From Stratiolaelaps scimitus (lineage: Eukaryota; Arthropoda; Arachnida; Mesostigmata; Laelapidae), in the NCBI GenBank assembly GCA_019614645.1, contig JABWDB010000019.1:1906501-1970500 (forward strand): a stretch of DNA of 64,000 nucleotides. The letters are read 5' to 3'. Shown piece after piece: positions 45,501-57,448 of this stretch. The notes under the pieces were generated by a model. The model was not told the origin of the DNA. It was given only the letters and a program-made list of their open reading frames with translations, and ran no database searches. The position numbers and the translations under genes are program-made. The first letter of the stretch is position 1. Each line of letters begins with the position of its first letter.

Positions 45501-48500
45501 GTCACCCTACGCATTGTAGTTCGTCTACCGAACGGCTAGAAAGCAATGAGCGAGGGTATGCTATCGAAAAGCAGCTACAGTCGCACACGACGATAGAGTG
45601 ACGTGTGACGCGGCCACAGCTCACATTATACGGATCAAATATCGATACGGAGCAGCGTACGGAATCGACTCGTCGTCCAAAGGCCAATGTACCAGAATGA
45701 TGTTTCTTTCTAAAGATTCTTCTCCCTCGAGAAGAATCTCCTTCGAGAAGAAGAACGCTTCTTATCTCGATAGCAATAGTTACGAAATTATAAAATGTCA
45801 CTTTTTCCTCACCTCTCTTGCTCCTATGGCCTGCCGCAGAAAAGGCACCCTACAGGCTACTAAGCAAAGCTGGCCTACTTCGAGGCTAATTGTTGACATT
45901 TTCCTGTCGGCACGTACATATCTAAGTGGTGATGCGTGTTTCGAAACAAATGATGAAGACAAAATATCCTGGGAACGTCTTCTTGCTTAGAATCCCTTGA
46001 TGCTTTTAACCAAAGTTAACAACTTTAATCTGTATGACCAGTTTTCGCGGCAACGTTTTCTCCGCTTCCAACGTTCTGTTTCAACATACACATTACAATC
46101 AGGATAGGTATATGCAGGAAAGTAAAGGAAAACATTTCAGCGAAGATTTTCATCGAAGCTGTCGTGTTTCGGCTAACCACTCCTACGATTGCGTGACTTT
46201 CCGGCCATTGTGTGAATTTTGTGTTCGGAGTGGCGAAATGTGAAGAGTTCCGTATACTTCCGTAACGTAGTAAGAAATCTTATAACAAAGACGGCCAACC
46301 AAGGAAATCACATCCGACAGGTCATTTTCATGGCTGTGCAGGTTAGGGACAAAATGCGTCTCATATATAGTGTAAGTTCCACTTCAAAGTAAGAACTCAA
46401 TAAACTAAAACAAACAAAACCTCATACACCTCTTTAGTTCCTAAGCAAGCAGACAACCCAAACACAGAAATGCAAAATACTTAAAGGAGACAACTGTATG
46501 AAACTAACGACCTAAAGTCCTTCAGCATATTGGCGCATCCCTATGCTTTTGATCGGTAGCTGCCTCGCGGCCCTCCTCCCGTCAGACAGGTCTCGGCACT
46601 TGCCCGAAGAGCGCCATTACGAGAAATATCGTGAAGAGAAATCCACAACTCAAGAATCCCAGAGGCCATGGCCAGATTTGCATCTACGATCTCCAATCTA
46701 TTTATCCGAGCTGTGTTCCCAGGTACAATCGACGAGAAGATTCTACCGAACACACAGCTGTACTTGCTACGCTCATTCCATTTACATATCTTTGTTGTAC
46801 GCCACTTGATAACAAAAAAAAACTTCAAATGGGCCGTTTAATTTTCTCGAGCCGATTTCGGAGGTGCGTTCGTATTCCGTTGATATCGCCGCTTTTATCT
46901 ACAAACAACACACGGGTTACGAGGCATGGTATTTAGACATTTTTGATGAGTTCAATTAAGAGCACACTCCGCTCATCCTGAAGGTTAGTTCATAAAGCAG
47001 CCGTAATTCAAATCGTTCTAGTGGTAGTATATATATATATATATATATATGCGTAAGTGTACGTGGCGTAAACGTTCTGCGCGCCGATGTGATATGAGTT
47101 GATGCCTCAGGAAATAGTTTCCCACACAGACGGAAGACGGAATATGTCATAATACTTCGGGATATAACAGGCAAGTATGGACAAATAGTGAAGAATTTAC
47201 GAAACCACAGAATCGGAACATTAGAATAATGCAATAATTTATGTTGCTCTAAGTTCAGCTTTATCAACTGCTACTGACCGTTAATTCGTCGCGATGACTT
47301 GTCCTTGATATATTCAAATTTTGCGCACCGTCCCACTCGTCCGGTGATACCCATTTCAGGATTGTTTGCTGCTGATAGGTGTTAGTTCTCAATGATGAAA
47401 TCCAGTTTTGACCGTGCACACATTTGCTTGATTCGTGACGAGATGATGCCATTCCTATTTATATTTTTGATTAGTTAAACAATGCACTTCCACATGGCGT
47501 TATGGCATAACTAGTATTCGCGCCTGCTTATTGTGTACCTAGCTAACTGGATTTGGTCAAAAGCAGCGTGTCGTGGGACACCACTCTCGAGCCAACTGAC
47601 AGTTTGCCGACAATTTCAATGCAAAGCTCAACTGAAAGCGTGACTATGTAGGGAATTCAAGAAACGTGGTGCGCAAAATGAGCCACTACAAAGAAGCGAG
47701 TCCGAAGAGCGTCACGTTCTTCGCATCAATCTCATGAAATAAAGCCTCCATGGTTGATCATCGAAGCGTAATAATAACCCGGTCTTTGCTCCTTGGTCAC
47801 CTGCTGAGCTCCGGCCATTGTCTGGCGCATTGAACAATTACAAGTGGCTGCCACAAATCATCATTTCTCGTAAATAAAAAAGGCATTTCGGTATTCTCCA
47901 CTACATAATGACGACAGTACCTATTTAGTTACAAGGAGAAGACTCTGTCTACTCCACCGTTAAGCAAGGGAACCCAAACAAGGCTACTGGTTTGTCATTT
48001 GTTCGAGCCCGATTCGATTACGGATCGAGTGGAGCAATTTTAGCAAAACCTACGCAAAATTACCTACCCCAGGAGCGACGTCTTCATGATGCCGAATTTT
48101 TGTAAGGCAAGTTAGCAAGCAAGCGGAGGCCGAATCTATCGATTCCTGAAAGCTGCCGCCCTCTTCCAGAACAGAATCAATGTCAAACGTCCCAGCAAGC
48201 CCATTGTGTCACGCATTGTACCAAATAGAAAATAAAACAAGAGACAAATAAAAAGCAAACGCTCTTCGCACACAAACAAACAATTGATTTCTCGTAGGAA
48301 AGGAGTTTCTGGAAGCGGCGAATCGTCTGTCGGTATCGCATGAATCTGTCCATAGATCAGGAGCATCAGATGTCCGGTGGAGCATTATGGCGAGGTGCGA
48401 GCAATGACAAGGTCACTTTAGGGGCCTGTGCCTTCCTCACGTGAAACGATAGAACGGTGGAACGCCCTCGCGCGGCAGAAGATGAACGCTACTGAACAAT

Positions 48501-48537
48501 GTCGCGGTTAGGCGGTGTATCTGCGCTGCATGCATAT
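42521..48537. other. Long intergenic region, nothing assigned
   Basis: About 6 kb without a gene I can support. (TA)n runs occur at about 43884-43902 and 47027-47050. Open frames at 44296-44700 and 45598-45990 lack domain motifs, splice context or codon bias and are within chance expectation. Confidence 0.4.
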
Positions 48538-48538
48538 G

Positions 48539-48575
48539 TATATAAGACGCGATGGACCAGAGAAAGGTATCACTT
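48539..48575 (+). promoter_or_regulatory. Core promoter of the cuticle protein gene (TATA box and initiator)
   Basis: TATATAAG at 48539-48546 is followed 33 bases downstream by TATCACTTT, close to the arthropod initiator consensus TCAKTY, with the likely start at A48572. The spacing is typical of TATA-initiator promoters of arthropod cuticle genes. It lies 50 bases before the predicted start codon. Confidence 0.7.
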
Positions 48576-48621
48576 TGGCCAAGAGATATTCGTAGCCGCC
48601 CAACTGCACCGAGGAGATAGA

Positions 48622-49941
48622 CTATGGTGAGGATAGAGGGCGAAAAGGACGCTGTCTAATGTGAGGACAGTGAGTGAAGTGTACTGTAGATGTGTCTCGT
48701 TGCGACGATGACTTTCAACGAGACGCCCTCAAGTGTTCATCTCAGCAGTTTCGCCCGTGGTGCTGATGTGTTTGTTTGCCATTGAGGGGCCACTGACTCT
48801 CTCGTTTCGGGTGCTGTTAGTTGGCATCTCGATAGATCAAGGCTAGATCAGCTCGCTCTAGCTTGTGCTTCTTAGAGCTCTTAGATTTCGTTTGATTTTG
48901 CACATGGATGAGAACTTTTAAATGAGAGTAGGCGATCTATTCTTTTTTGACACAAGCGAGATGAGATGATGCCCTCACGTATTAATCTCGAAGGTCTATC
49001 TCGGCTGCTTCGCGTGTCATGTGACAGCGAATGTGAGAGAACCTTTTAACGGATCGGAACAAGCCGGTATCTTCCATAGGGAGCCGCAACTTTTCTCATA
49101 GCCTTCTTCGTTAAGGGCTCAAATGAAATGGCACTAATTTATTAAAAGGACCACCTACACTTTAATAGCATAGCATCACTGCTGCATCGTTCCGGAAGCC
49201 TGAAACTAACGAATAATAACCTCTAATCAAATTTCAATTGCACTGTTCACTACATTTCAGCGCGCCTTAAGCCTTTTCGGGATTCTTGCCGGCGTGGTGG
49301 TGATAACTTCGGCCGGCCACCTCAATGGCGGGAGATCTTTTGATCACCATGGAAGATCATTTCCAGGATCGTTTGGAAGGGATTTTCCTGGACATGGGGG
49401 GTCTGGATATTTTCCCGGTGGATACAAAGGACAGTTTAGGGATCACGGACATGCAGCAGGGCCAGCCGGATCGTACCACCACGGTTACGATGAAGGCAAT
49501 TCAAATTACGGCAGGGGCTACCGCGGTGATTACTATGGCCCTCCGCCACCGTACGAGTTTGCTTACAATTCTGAAGACGTCGATGGCGCACACGGACATA
49601 GCCAGGTCTCCGACGGACGTGGTGTTCGAGGACAGTACACGATCCAGCTAGCCGACGGACGAAGCCGTCGCGTGGATTACGTCGCCGACGAGGGCGGTTT
49701 CCGAGCCAAGGTCGACACGAATGAGCCTGGAACTGAATCGAAGGATGCCGCCGACGCCGAATACAGGTCGACGGCCATCCCCGGAGACCAGGCCGCCATC
49801 CAGTTCGGGTCCGGCCCTGCGAATAGGCACTATGACAGACCTGGATACGGCCCTCATCATGGAGGTTCGGGCAAGGACTTCGGACACCAACACCATGGTG
49901 ATGGCTATGGACCTCATCACAAGGGCTACAATAGGTGGTGA
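48622..49941 (+). CDS. Cuticular protein with RR (chitin_bind_4) domain, two exons
   Basis: The secreted structural protein binds chitin in the exoskeleton. Model: join(48622-48624, 49261-49941), where exon 1 supplies only ATG, followed by donor GTGAGG; the 636-base intron ends TTTCAG. Exon 2 continues with RALSLFGILAGVVVITSAGH, a clear signal peptide, giving 227 residues. A Gly/His/Tyr-rich region (about 22-95) precedes the Rebers-Riddiford consensus at about 98-159: PYEFAYNSED, RGQYTIQLADGR, VDYVADEGGFRA and TNEPGT. The tail is again Gly/His-rich. TNEPGT is typical of arachnid RR proteins. Exon 2 alone has no upstream ATG, and the splice sites, signal peptide and TATA promoter support each other. 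Transcript data would settle exon 1. Confidence 0.85.
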
Positions 49942-50045
49942 CCGGTGTGGCATCTATAATACTATATAGTACATATATGCACAGCCAATGCGCAAACGGT
50001 GGACACGGCCCACCAACTGGTATTTTTCATGGCACGCATAGCAGT

Positions 50046-50051
50046 AATAAA
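50046..50051 (+). terminator. Polyadenylation signal of the cuticle protein gene
   Basis: AATAAA about 105 bases after the stop codon, the first such hexamer downstream. Confidence 0.6.
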
Positions 50052-50181
50052 GTTAACAGTGTATTATTATTAAGGACCTCAGATCATGTAAATGTGTGAA
50101 TATAAATTAGTTGTTGTAACTATAAGGCGACTTGCGTTTTCATATGACGAAGCCAAATAATAAAATAGTGGAGGTTCATAC

Positions 50182-50241
50182 CAGATGTTTTCCTTAAACG
50201 CCTATATATATACACAAGTCGACGTTTAAGGGAAACATCTG
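50182..50241. repeat. 60-base hairpin, 19-bp arms
   Basis: Arms 50182-50200 and 50223-50241 are inverted repeats with one mismatch, separated by a 22-base TA-rich loop. It lies about 130 bases beyond the cuticle gene's poly-A signal. The size is compatible with a small-RNA precursor or a miniature transposon remnant. No flanking duplication is evident. Confidence 0.6.
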
Positions 50242-50249
50242 AAGCCTGA

Positions 50250-51389
50250 CTGAGCCTGCGAAACACCTGTACTTACCACTGAACGCATTCGGTTAAATAG
50301 CGAAGAGCAAAACAAGGGGCATTCTTAACATGGTGAGCCATTCAGAACATAACTGTTCTATCGTTCGTCTCTCATTCATGAATCGTTAATTACGTATTAT
50401 GACTGTTAGGACAGATGGTATTCAATTCCTGCATGTTACGCACGACTTTAGTGGTACACAAAGGTCCAGATATACAATAAAGGATTTTTACTTACGCATC
50501 GAAAGGTTTCCTATAATTACACAAGAATTGCAAGCATAAGTTTACGACTAAATTGAATACTGTGTACCATTTATCCGAGTATCTCAGAGGAGTCACCTCG
50601 GGAATGAAAGCTTTCGATTTTAGCTAGATTGTATGGTAAGTGTTTTGTTAAGCACAAGCTTACTTACTGCACACCTTTCATTGTGAAATGGGGTCACTTG
50701 GAACCAGCCTTGGCTGGTCTACATGGACCAACAGCCAATGGGTGGAGGTAGTGTACTCAACTATGTTATTTCGGACTTCCTCTTTAGTGCAGTCCCATAG
50801 GCGATAGACTGACAGGACACTCGTGACGTTTTGCCAGATCTGACAACTTTAAACTGCTCTAATTAACAGTCGCAGTTCATTAATTGCACAAAACCGTAAA
50901 GCGCGCACATACCCTAGTGTTCGAACCACTTTATTTTCAAGGGAAATTGCAAAACAGAAACATGGTAACACGTTGCTGGGCGACACTTCTTTCCATCATT
51001 TGGCAGGTTATAATTATGGGAAAGCGTTCCTTATCCGGGAAACAACTCGCACTAATTTGCCCTAACCAGGTAGTACTAAATACTAAAATGGCATCAACCT
51101 CCCTCGCTTCGTATGAGCAGGATGAGCTGAAATCTGATTTATCCCAAATCCAAGACCGTGTTTCGATATCCAGCTATAGTGTGTTGCCGCCAACGATGAT
51201 GGGCTCAGCTATCATAATCCGTACCACTGCTGCGCGATGTTAGAACGACTTAGTGCGACAGAAAATCGAACGAGTAAAAACTCTGTTCTTCCAACCTCTG
51301 TCCGTAATATTATGCATTATAACAAGGGCATATAGCTGCTGCTATATATTTTTCCAAACATACAATGATTAGGAATTATTTCTAGGATT
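50250..51389. other. Intergenic stretch, nothing assigned
   Basis: AT-rich, no supported gene. An open frame at 50884-51243 shows no motif. Confidence 0.4.
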
Positions 51390-51690
51390 ATTGTGGGGGG
51401 GATTAGCTGGGGACCGGGGCTGAGGCTGACATTATCCCGAGGAAGGCGATGGCATTGCCTCTCTGCACAACGAGGGACAGGCGTTGGAGAAGGAAAGATC
51501 CTTCGCGCTTGTCCCTGGTGGCGCGGATGAACCTATGGTAGACCCCTTCGAGGAAGTTCGCAGTGAGGGGGCCGTGCCCGCCTGAAGTCTCAAAAGCAAG
51601 GGGGAAAAAGGTGGGTTGCCTGGAGTGCGGCGTACTTCCGTTGCTTGGCCCGCTCCGCACGCGCTACCGCGTAACCGCGGCATAAGAAGG
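51390..51690 (-). mobile_element. GC-rich retroelement ORF fragment, reverse orientation
   Basis: A - strand frame (51660-51403) reads PLAFETSGGHGP, YHRFIRATRDKREGSFL and QRLSLVVQRGNAIAFLGIM. It shares QRGNAIAFLG with the piece at 38905-38985. The base composition is clearly higher in GC than its surroundings, and the GC-rich block continues on the + side to about 51930 without a readable domain. I infer a retroelement C-terminus; the family is not identified. Confidence 0.4.
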
Positions 51691-51939
51691 TGCTAGAGTG
51701 TCAACCACCGTGCCGTTCCAAACGAGGTGGTGGCCTCAGTGGAAGGGGATAAGAGTGAGGCCCTCAGGGCGGCGTCCGTCAGAAGTGTCGAGGCCCTGTG
51801 GCTCCCTGGTGCAAGGGATACCGGCGGAGTTCAGGGCCCTCGCGAGCGTGTCGTGTGCATCGTGTGCCGCGGATGGCGACCGGCGCTACGCTCGCACGAG
51901 AGTTCGTGGGTGGGAGGGTGGCATACAAATGTAAATGTG

Positions 51940-52620
51940 ACAAAGAGAACATAAATATTGTAAATGTCCTCTAGCGTCTTGAGGCCCTAGATAAAGTCTT
52001 GCTTCAAAAAATGGTGTTGAAACAACCGATGATGGTTGTTTCAAATAAAAAAAAATTTTGATATTGTCGAAACTACGACTAGATCCAGAAGGAATATACT
52101 CCCAAAATTTATAGCCACGCAAAAATGTGTTAATGATTTATTCCCCTGGAGACTATCACGCGCACAACACGGGCACGCAAAGTGCGCAGCCGGAGCCATA
52201 ATTGAAAATGCATATAAGTGAGACTTGTAACAATTATATTATACCTTTGAATAAAGTGTTTGTTATATATAAAGGCAGCTGCAGCTCAGTCTCCGAGGGT
52301 GAAATCACAAGTGTGGATTATTCGGCTATTGTCCATCGGCATCAAATGGCTACCCATTTTCTACTGTTCTAGCGTTGTTATATAAAAGAAACACAATTGT
52401 TATGCGAAAAGTGGATGAACAAGTAATGTAGATAATGTTCGTTGGAGAAGACTTCAGTAGAACTGTTGCAGCTACGATATGTTATACTGCATGATATTGC
52501 CGGCGTCTTTTCTTGTTGAACTGTTTTACCGCGTGTCAATTGGTGATGCACGGTTGATGACCGAAAATGACCCATCGAAAATAGGTCTTCGGCTGAATGG
52601 CTCCCAACCCTCCGGTAAAT
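51940..52620. other. Intergenic stretch, nothing assigned
   Basis: AT-rich sequence without a recognisable gene or RNA. Confidence 0.4.
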
Positions 52621-52622
52621 TC

Positions 52623-52651
52623 TATTATTATTATTATTATTATTATTATTT
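52623..52651. repeat. (TAT)n microsatellite
   Basis: About ten tandem ATT units. Confidence 0.9.
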
Positions 52652-52801
52652 AATATCTAAGATTAGGTATCTAAACTTGACTTGAGCAACTAAATTCAGG
52701 GTTAGTACAAGTTATATGCGTCAATAACTACTGCGATTGGATCCGATCCTCCTCCAACACTTCACCGTTCGATCCAGCCGCGCTGGTTAGCCTCCATCCC
52801 A

Positions 52802-52844
52802 TATGCGTTTGAAGAAAATTTCCTCCTCTGAAAAAAAAAAAGGG
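52802..52844 (+). mobile_element. Extremely 5'-truncated LINE insertion (about 43 bp) with target-site duplication
   Basis: The insert consists of the family terminus GAAGAAAATTTCCTCCTCTG preceded by nine bases, then 11 A residues and GGG. It is flanked by TCCATCCCA at 52793-52801 and again at 52845-52853, a perfect 9-bp duplication. The terminus matches the LINE 3' ends at 28160-28176, 12860-12885 and, reversed, 4740-4760. Confidence 0.75.
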
Positions 52845-52853
52845 TCCATCCCA

Positions 52854-53463
52854 CAATATATTTGTTGATCTCCGTCGACACTCACTCACCAGAAACGGTT
52901 AGGACCAGCGTTTCGAAATTACTAATCGTCATTCAATGTTAACACCACCCATCGTCGGTGCAGTATTTCGAAGCGGATCAGCTGCGCTCTGCCTGTTCTA
53001 ATTCACATATGCTGGACCTGGTGCTTGCACAGTGCCGGTTCATCCATTCTAGTCCGGTTGACTTTGCTACGCGATTTCTCCTATTCATGATACATAGTCT
53101 AGAAATTCAGTAGATTTTCACAGGATGCGAGCGTCCAAAGCTCTGCCTGACAATCTGGGGGTATTCGACGTTTATATGCTATACCAGCAGCGCATCCATA
53201 AGTCTCCAAGCGCGCGGACTGACTCGCGCAAATAACAACACAACCACAGCAGTGCAGTTATATGCTCGTACTTTTGTGCCATGTATTGGATTAAACCCCA
53301 ACCGCTGTTCTCAAAGACGCTGGCCATAAAACACAACAACCCCTGAGTTGGTTTCCGTGTGAAGCATTGTCCGAAACCCGAACGCATCAAGCACACTTGC
53401 GTCCAGTGAGCTACACCGAGAGGAAGGTTCACAAATATTTTAGTTACTTAGCAATCAATTAAG
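52854..53463. other. Upstream region of METTL15, nothing assigned
   Basis: No TATA box or other core-promoter motif stood out. It is presumably the promoter region and 5'-UTR. Confidence 0.4.
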
Positions 53464-54579
53464 ATGAGTTCTGTCGTGTGGCGTAGCATGCGTGCCAGGT
53501 ATATCAGGTGGCATTTTCCAGCACGGCAGAGTTGCCGTAGCTTGACTGAATCAGTGGCGTCTGCCCCCACCCGTCCTAGGCAAGATCGAGAAAAACGAGA
53601 GCACGTTCCCGTTCTTCTCCGCGAAACGATCTCCGGTCTGATTGTCAAGCCCGACAAAACATTTGTGGATATGACGTTCGGCGCGGGTGGGCACACACGC
53701 GAGCTGCTGAAACGCGGTGCCCGAGTTGTGGCCATCGATCGGGATCCATCGGTCGAGAGGATCGCCCTCGAGTTCAAAGAGGAGTTCCGGGAAAAATTTG
53801 ACTTTCGAGTGGCGAAGTTTACTGAGATACGAGGTGTCCTCAAAGATGTGGGCGTCCTCGCTGGCTCTGTCTCAGGGATATTGGTGGACTGCGGCTGCTC
53901 GTCGATGCAAATGGACGGCGACCGAGGGTTTGCAGCATCCAAACCGAACTCGCTGCTTGACATGCGTATGAATCCCGCCGACGCCGAGAGTCCATCAGCG
54001 GCTAAGTTAGTGAACTATTTGAGTGCTCCGTCGTTGGCAAAAATCTTCAAAACGTATGGCGAAGAGAAGTACGCGAACAGGATAGCGGACGCTATCATTA
54101 ACTACCGGTATGAGATGAAACAGATTCGGACGACGGGCGAGCTCTGTCAGCTCGTCGAGGCCACGTTTGCACCGGACCACTTCCGAACGGATCAGATAGG
54201 GCGGCAAACCAATCTCGCTACGAAAGTCATGATGGCACTGCGCATCTTCGTCAATGACGAACTGAACCAACTGAATCGTGGTCTCGAGATCGCGTACGAT
54301 ATCCTCCATGATGAAGGTCGAGCTGCTGTTATCTCGTTCCATTCGCTCGAGGACCGAATCGTCAAGCGACACTTCTCAGGCATTGACATGGATGAGCCGG
54401 TTTCCCATACGTTGGCTCAAAAATACCGGAACGCCGACTCGTGGCATGAGCCTGGCGAGCTGCTGCCCAAGTGGACGTCCGTCGACCCAGAATTAGTAGA
54501 GCCTAGCCCGGACGAGATCGAACGAAACCCAAGATCGCGTTCGGCCAAACTTCGGGTCGCTATTAAAAATGAAATTTAG
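53464..54579 (+). CDS. METTL15: METTL15/RsmH-family rRNA N4-cytosine methyltransferase
   Basis: This SAM-dependent enzyme of the MraW/RsmH family has 371 residues in one exon. In animals METTL15 makes N4-methylcytidine in mitochondrial 12S rRNA and supports mitoribosome assembly. Seen in order: a basic, arginine-rich N-terminus suited to mitochondrial import (1-40), EHVPVLLRET (46-55), the SAM-binding FVDMTFGAGGHT (67-78), AIDRDP (90-95), LVDCGCSSMQ (140-149), GDRGF (152-156) and LLDMRM (164-169). These are followed by YGEEKYANRIA (198-208), MMALRIFVNDEL (256-267), ISFHSLEDRIVKRHF (290-304) and RNPRSRSAKLR near the end. The usual family motif LDLGVSS is here LVDCGCSS. The length fits animal orthologues. 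There are no introns, unlike its neighbours. The ATG at 53464 is the only one giving a presequence. Confidence 0.93.
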   Translation: MSSVVWRSMRARYIRWHFPARQSCRSLTESVASAPTRPRQDREKREHVPVLLRETISGLIVKPDKTFVDMTFGAGGHTRELLKRGARVVAIDRDPSVERIALEFKEEFREKFDFRVAKFTEIRGVLKDVGVLAGSVSGILVDCGCSSMQMDGDRGFAASKPNSLLDMRMNPADAESPSAAKLVNYLSAPSLAKIFKTYGEEKYANRIADAIINYRYEMKQIRTTGELCQLVEATFAPDHFRTDQIGRQTNLATKVMMALRIFVNDELNQLNRGLEIAYDILHDEGRAAVISFHSLEDRIVKRHFSGIDMDEPVSHTLAQKYRNADSWHEPGELLPKWTSVDPELVEPSPDEIERNPRSRSAKLRVAIKNEI

Positions 54580-57448
54580 AATGGTTGTAGTAGCTTATAG
54601 ATGATATTTTTGACGCTTGTTATTGGGAGTCGGTAAGATGTGCCGTTTTGAGACAAAGGAAAAAACACATGCAATTCTAAAGAAATATATATTTATCGCA
54701 CAATATAACTTGTGTCCTCGCGTTAGAGATATAGCTATTTTGTTATGAACTACCAAGCAATACGATTGTTAGTTATGGCCTTATTGGGTCGTCAGTCTAT
54801 TATCTAAAGTGGTACGACAGATCAAAAACGAAATGGTAACAAGATCCTCACTGAACAGGTCTCCACTGGGTGTCCCCTGTGCAGTGGCTTAGGCGGCAAG
54901 CTAAGTTGAGCGGTGTAGGTTTGAATGGGCTCAAAACTGTGTTATTTGAGCCTCATATAGAATAGATACTCGATGTACATATGCTTTGGTTTTTGCATCG
55001 AATTCAAAACGTAGTTAAGTCTCTAAGGTAGCTTGTTATCAAGAATTTTTTGTCTCGTATCTAAACCAGTTAAAGCTCGTCGAGCTTCAAGATCATTTAA
55101 TGCAGTCCTGTTCTATGACAACGATCTAAACTGTATGGAGAAGAGCTACCTTTGAAAGATTCCCTGTATAATTACAACTGCCATGATACTGCCCCATTTG
55201 GTTGTGAACAATGTAACAATGAACAATGTGTTCCACACTACATATCCATGCTTATATATATAATGATGAGGAGTTCACCTGAGCACATTATATATTGCCT
55301 CGGCTGGGAGGCCTCATCTCACAGTCACAGCGACTGCGTTGTTTGGGTATAATTGCTCCTCTATATGGCTTGGTCCTCAAGCATCTCGCCGTCGATAAAC
55401 AGCGCTCTCGAGTTTTCATCTCTCCCATTTAGTATCCATAATGAGTCGCCATGACCCCAGTCTTATTTCCCTCCAAGAAGAAACAAGGGGCCTTTGGATG
55501 TCGAGGCGGAAGCCAATGGCAATGAAATAGGCCATTTGGAAGGACTGACGACTAATCCCTCTGAGAAGCAGCTCGCGGGGAGCCCACACCTAGGCTGACC
55601 CTAGCATGCCTCCACTGGTAGCATCCCGAGCGCTTAGGATTGCTGGTTTCCATATCCAATCTCTGATTCTCTAACCCGGCTTCCGTCGACTACCGTCTTG
55701 CCAAACGGGATGTGCAGCCACCTCACGCTCCTCGTATGAAGCGCAGGCTCAATAGCTTGGCTTCCGGCTGCTATAACTCATTGGCCTAAACGACAGCAAA
55801 GTTTAATATAAGTACTGGATACTAATACGTCTACACTATAACTTTTACAAGATTTGCTAGTAGTATTTCAAAATGTTTAACACATAAGACTAGAAATCTT
55901 ACTTCTGAAGCGTAGTTTTGAAGAGAAATTGAATTTAAAGCACATCCCTATTTTTCCCCATACCAGACACCCTAAAAATAGACCTATGCGTAGGGAAAAT
56001 TGCAATTACGACGCTTCCTATTTCGCCAGGTTACGGCGATTTGCGGCATCACATTGTACTAAGTCTTATGAGTGATAACCAGTGAGTTCGGGAGTCTTAC
56101 TTGGGATTTAAAGCTGAAATGTAGGAGCCCACTCATCTCGAATATTCCCTCAAATAATCTAATATTGATTAACTTCGTTAAGCATTAATCATACTAATAA
56201 TGATAATAACAAATCACACCATTATGATAGTTATGTCAACCTTCACTTTATTATACATCTATTATTGGTTTAACATTTTGATCTTATCTAATCCTCGTTT
56301 ATTATCACCATATGAATATGTGTTAGCACATTTTCAGCCATCTACTCTGTACAGCGCATGTAATTACTCTCATTAAATACCTCCGTTATTCGTTATCGTT
56401 ATTAACCACGATAGTTATACGTGAACCTTATAATTTCGCTGAGAGTTGGTGTCCGTTAATCGTATATCGGCCACGGTCTATTTACAAAGATAGCATTACC
56501 TCCAGCCGTCTCATCTGATTGCAGAGAACGGCGAAACGTATTTTCTATTTCTGTGTGCTTATTGCACAGGAAAAAGTTTTCCTGTGTTTGCGAAATTTCA
56601 TTGATACACACCTCCAATGATTAGTCCTAGGAGCTGTCGAGGTGTCGGATTCATATGATCTCGGTGTTATTCTGGTCAGCTTAAGTATTATTACAATTTA
56701 TTTGCTGGTTCAATAATTTAAATATATATACTCAAATAATATACTTGGGACATTTGTCAAATTTCGACAAAACAAAAACTCGACGATGCGTAATCAAGGT
56801 CGAGGCAATCACCTGAGTCTCAGTTTGATTAAATTTTTCTAACAACATGCATATATATGCTGATTCCAAGTAAGGATCGCCCTTGACGCTTGCAGGCTAC
56901 TATGGTAATTTGAAACGTTTATGAAATCCTAAGTTCAAATTCAGGTCGACAATCGGATACAGGGCACAGATATACCTGACCTCCAGTCAAAGTTTTATAA
57001 AAATACTGCCCCACCAACTGAGTGTAGCAGGAAGTACGCTTCCACTTGCTGGACCTAGCCACACACACACACATATACGTTTAAATGTTGTTCCTGGTTC
57101 GTTGACAAACACAACTTGCCCAGAGCGTGCCCAAGGAGCGACAACATCATACACTTTCCCCGGGGAATGAGGGTACACGTCTCTCGAACTTAACAGGATC
57201 CCAGATATACCCTTGCCATTTTTCCTTCATTTCTTGTGTCATTGAACTCGAGAGCATAATGTCGGAAGTAATTTGACACAGGACCGCGGATGGATTCGAT
57301 TTATAACGTCATCGACAGTGAAGACGACCGTATCGAAAGTAGTTCGTATAAATATTCGCCCCCGGTTGAGGCGCAGCATGGTCGATACGGCGACACTTTT
57401 ATCGCACCTCCATTCACAACTGGCCGATGTCAAGCAACTGCGGATGGC
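54580..57448. other. Intergenic region between METTL15 and TMEM9
   Basis: The convergent 3' ends of METTL15 (+) and TMEM9 (-) are separated by 2.9 kb of mostly AT-rich DNA. A moderately GC-rich patch at 55380-55780 has no readable domain. No RNA gene was recognised. Confidence 0.4.

Noticed and set aside
45598..45990. 130-codon open frame
   Set aside because: No recognisable motif, low-complexity serine/lysine stretches, no promoter or splice context.
50884..51243. 119-codon frame upstream of the GC-rich retroelement block
   Set aside because: No motif, no homologous copy in the window, and base composition like the surrounding noncoding DNA.
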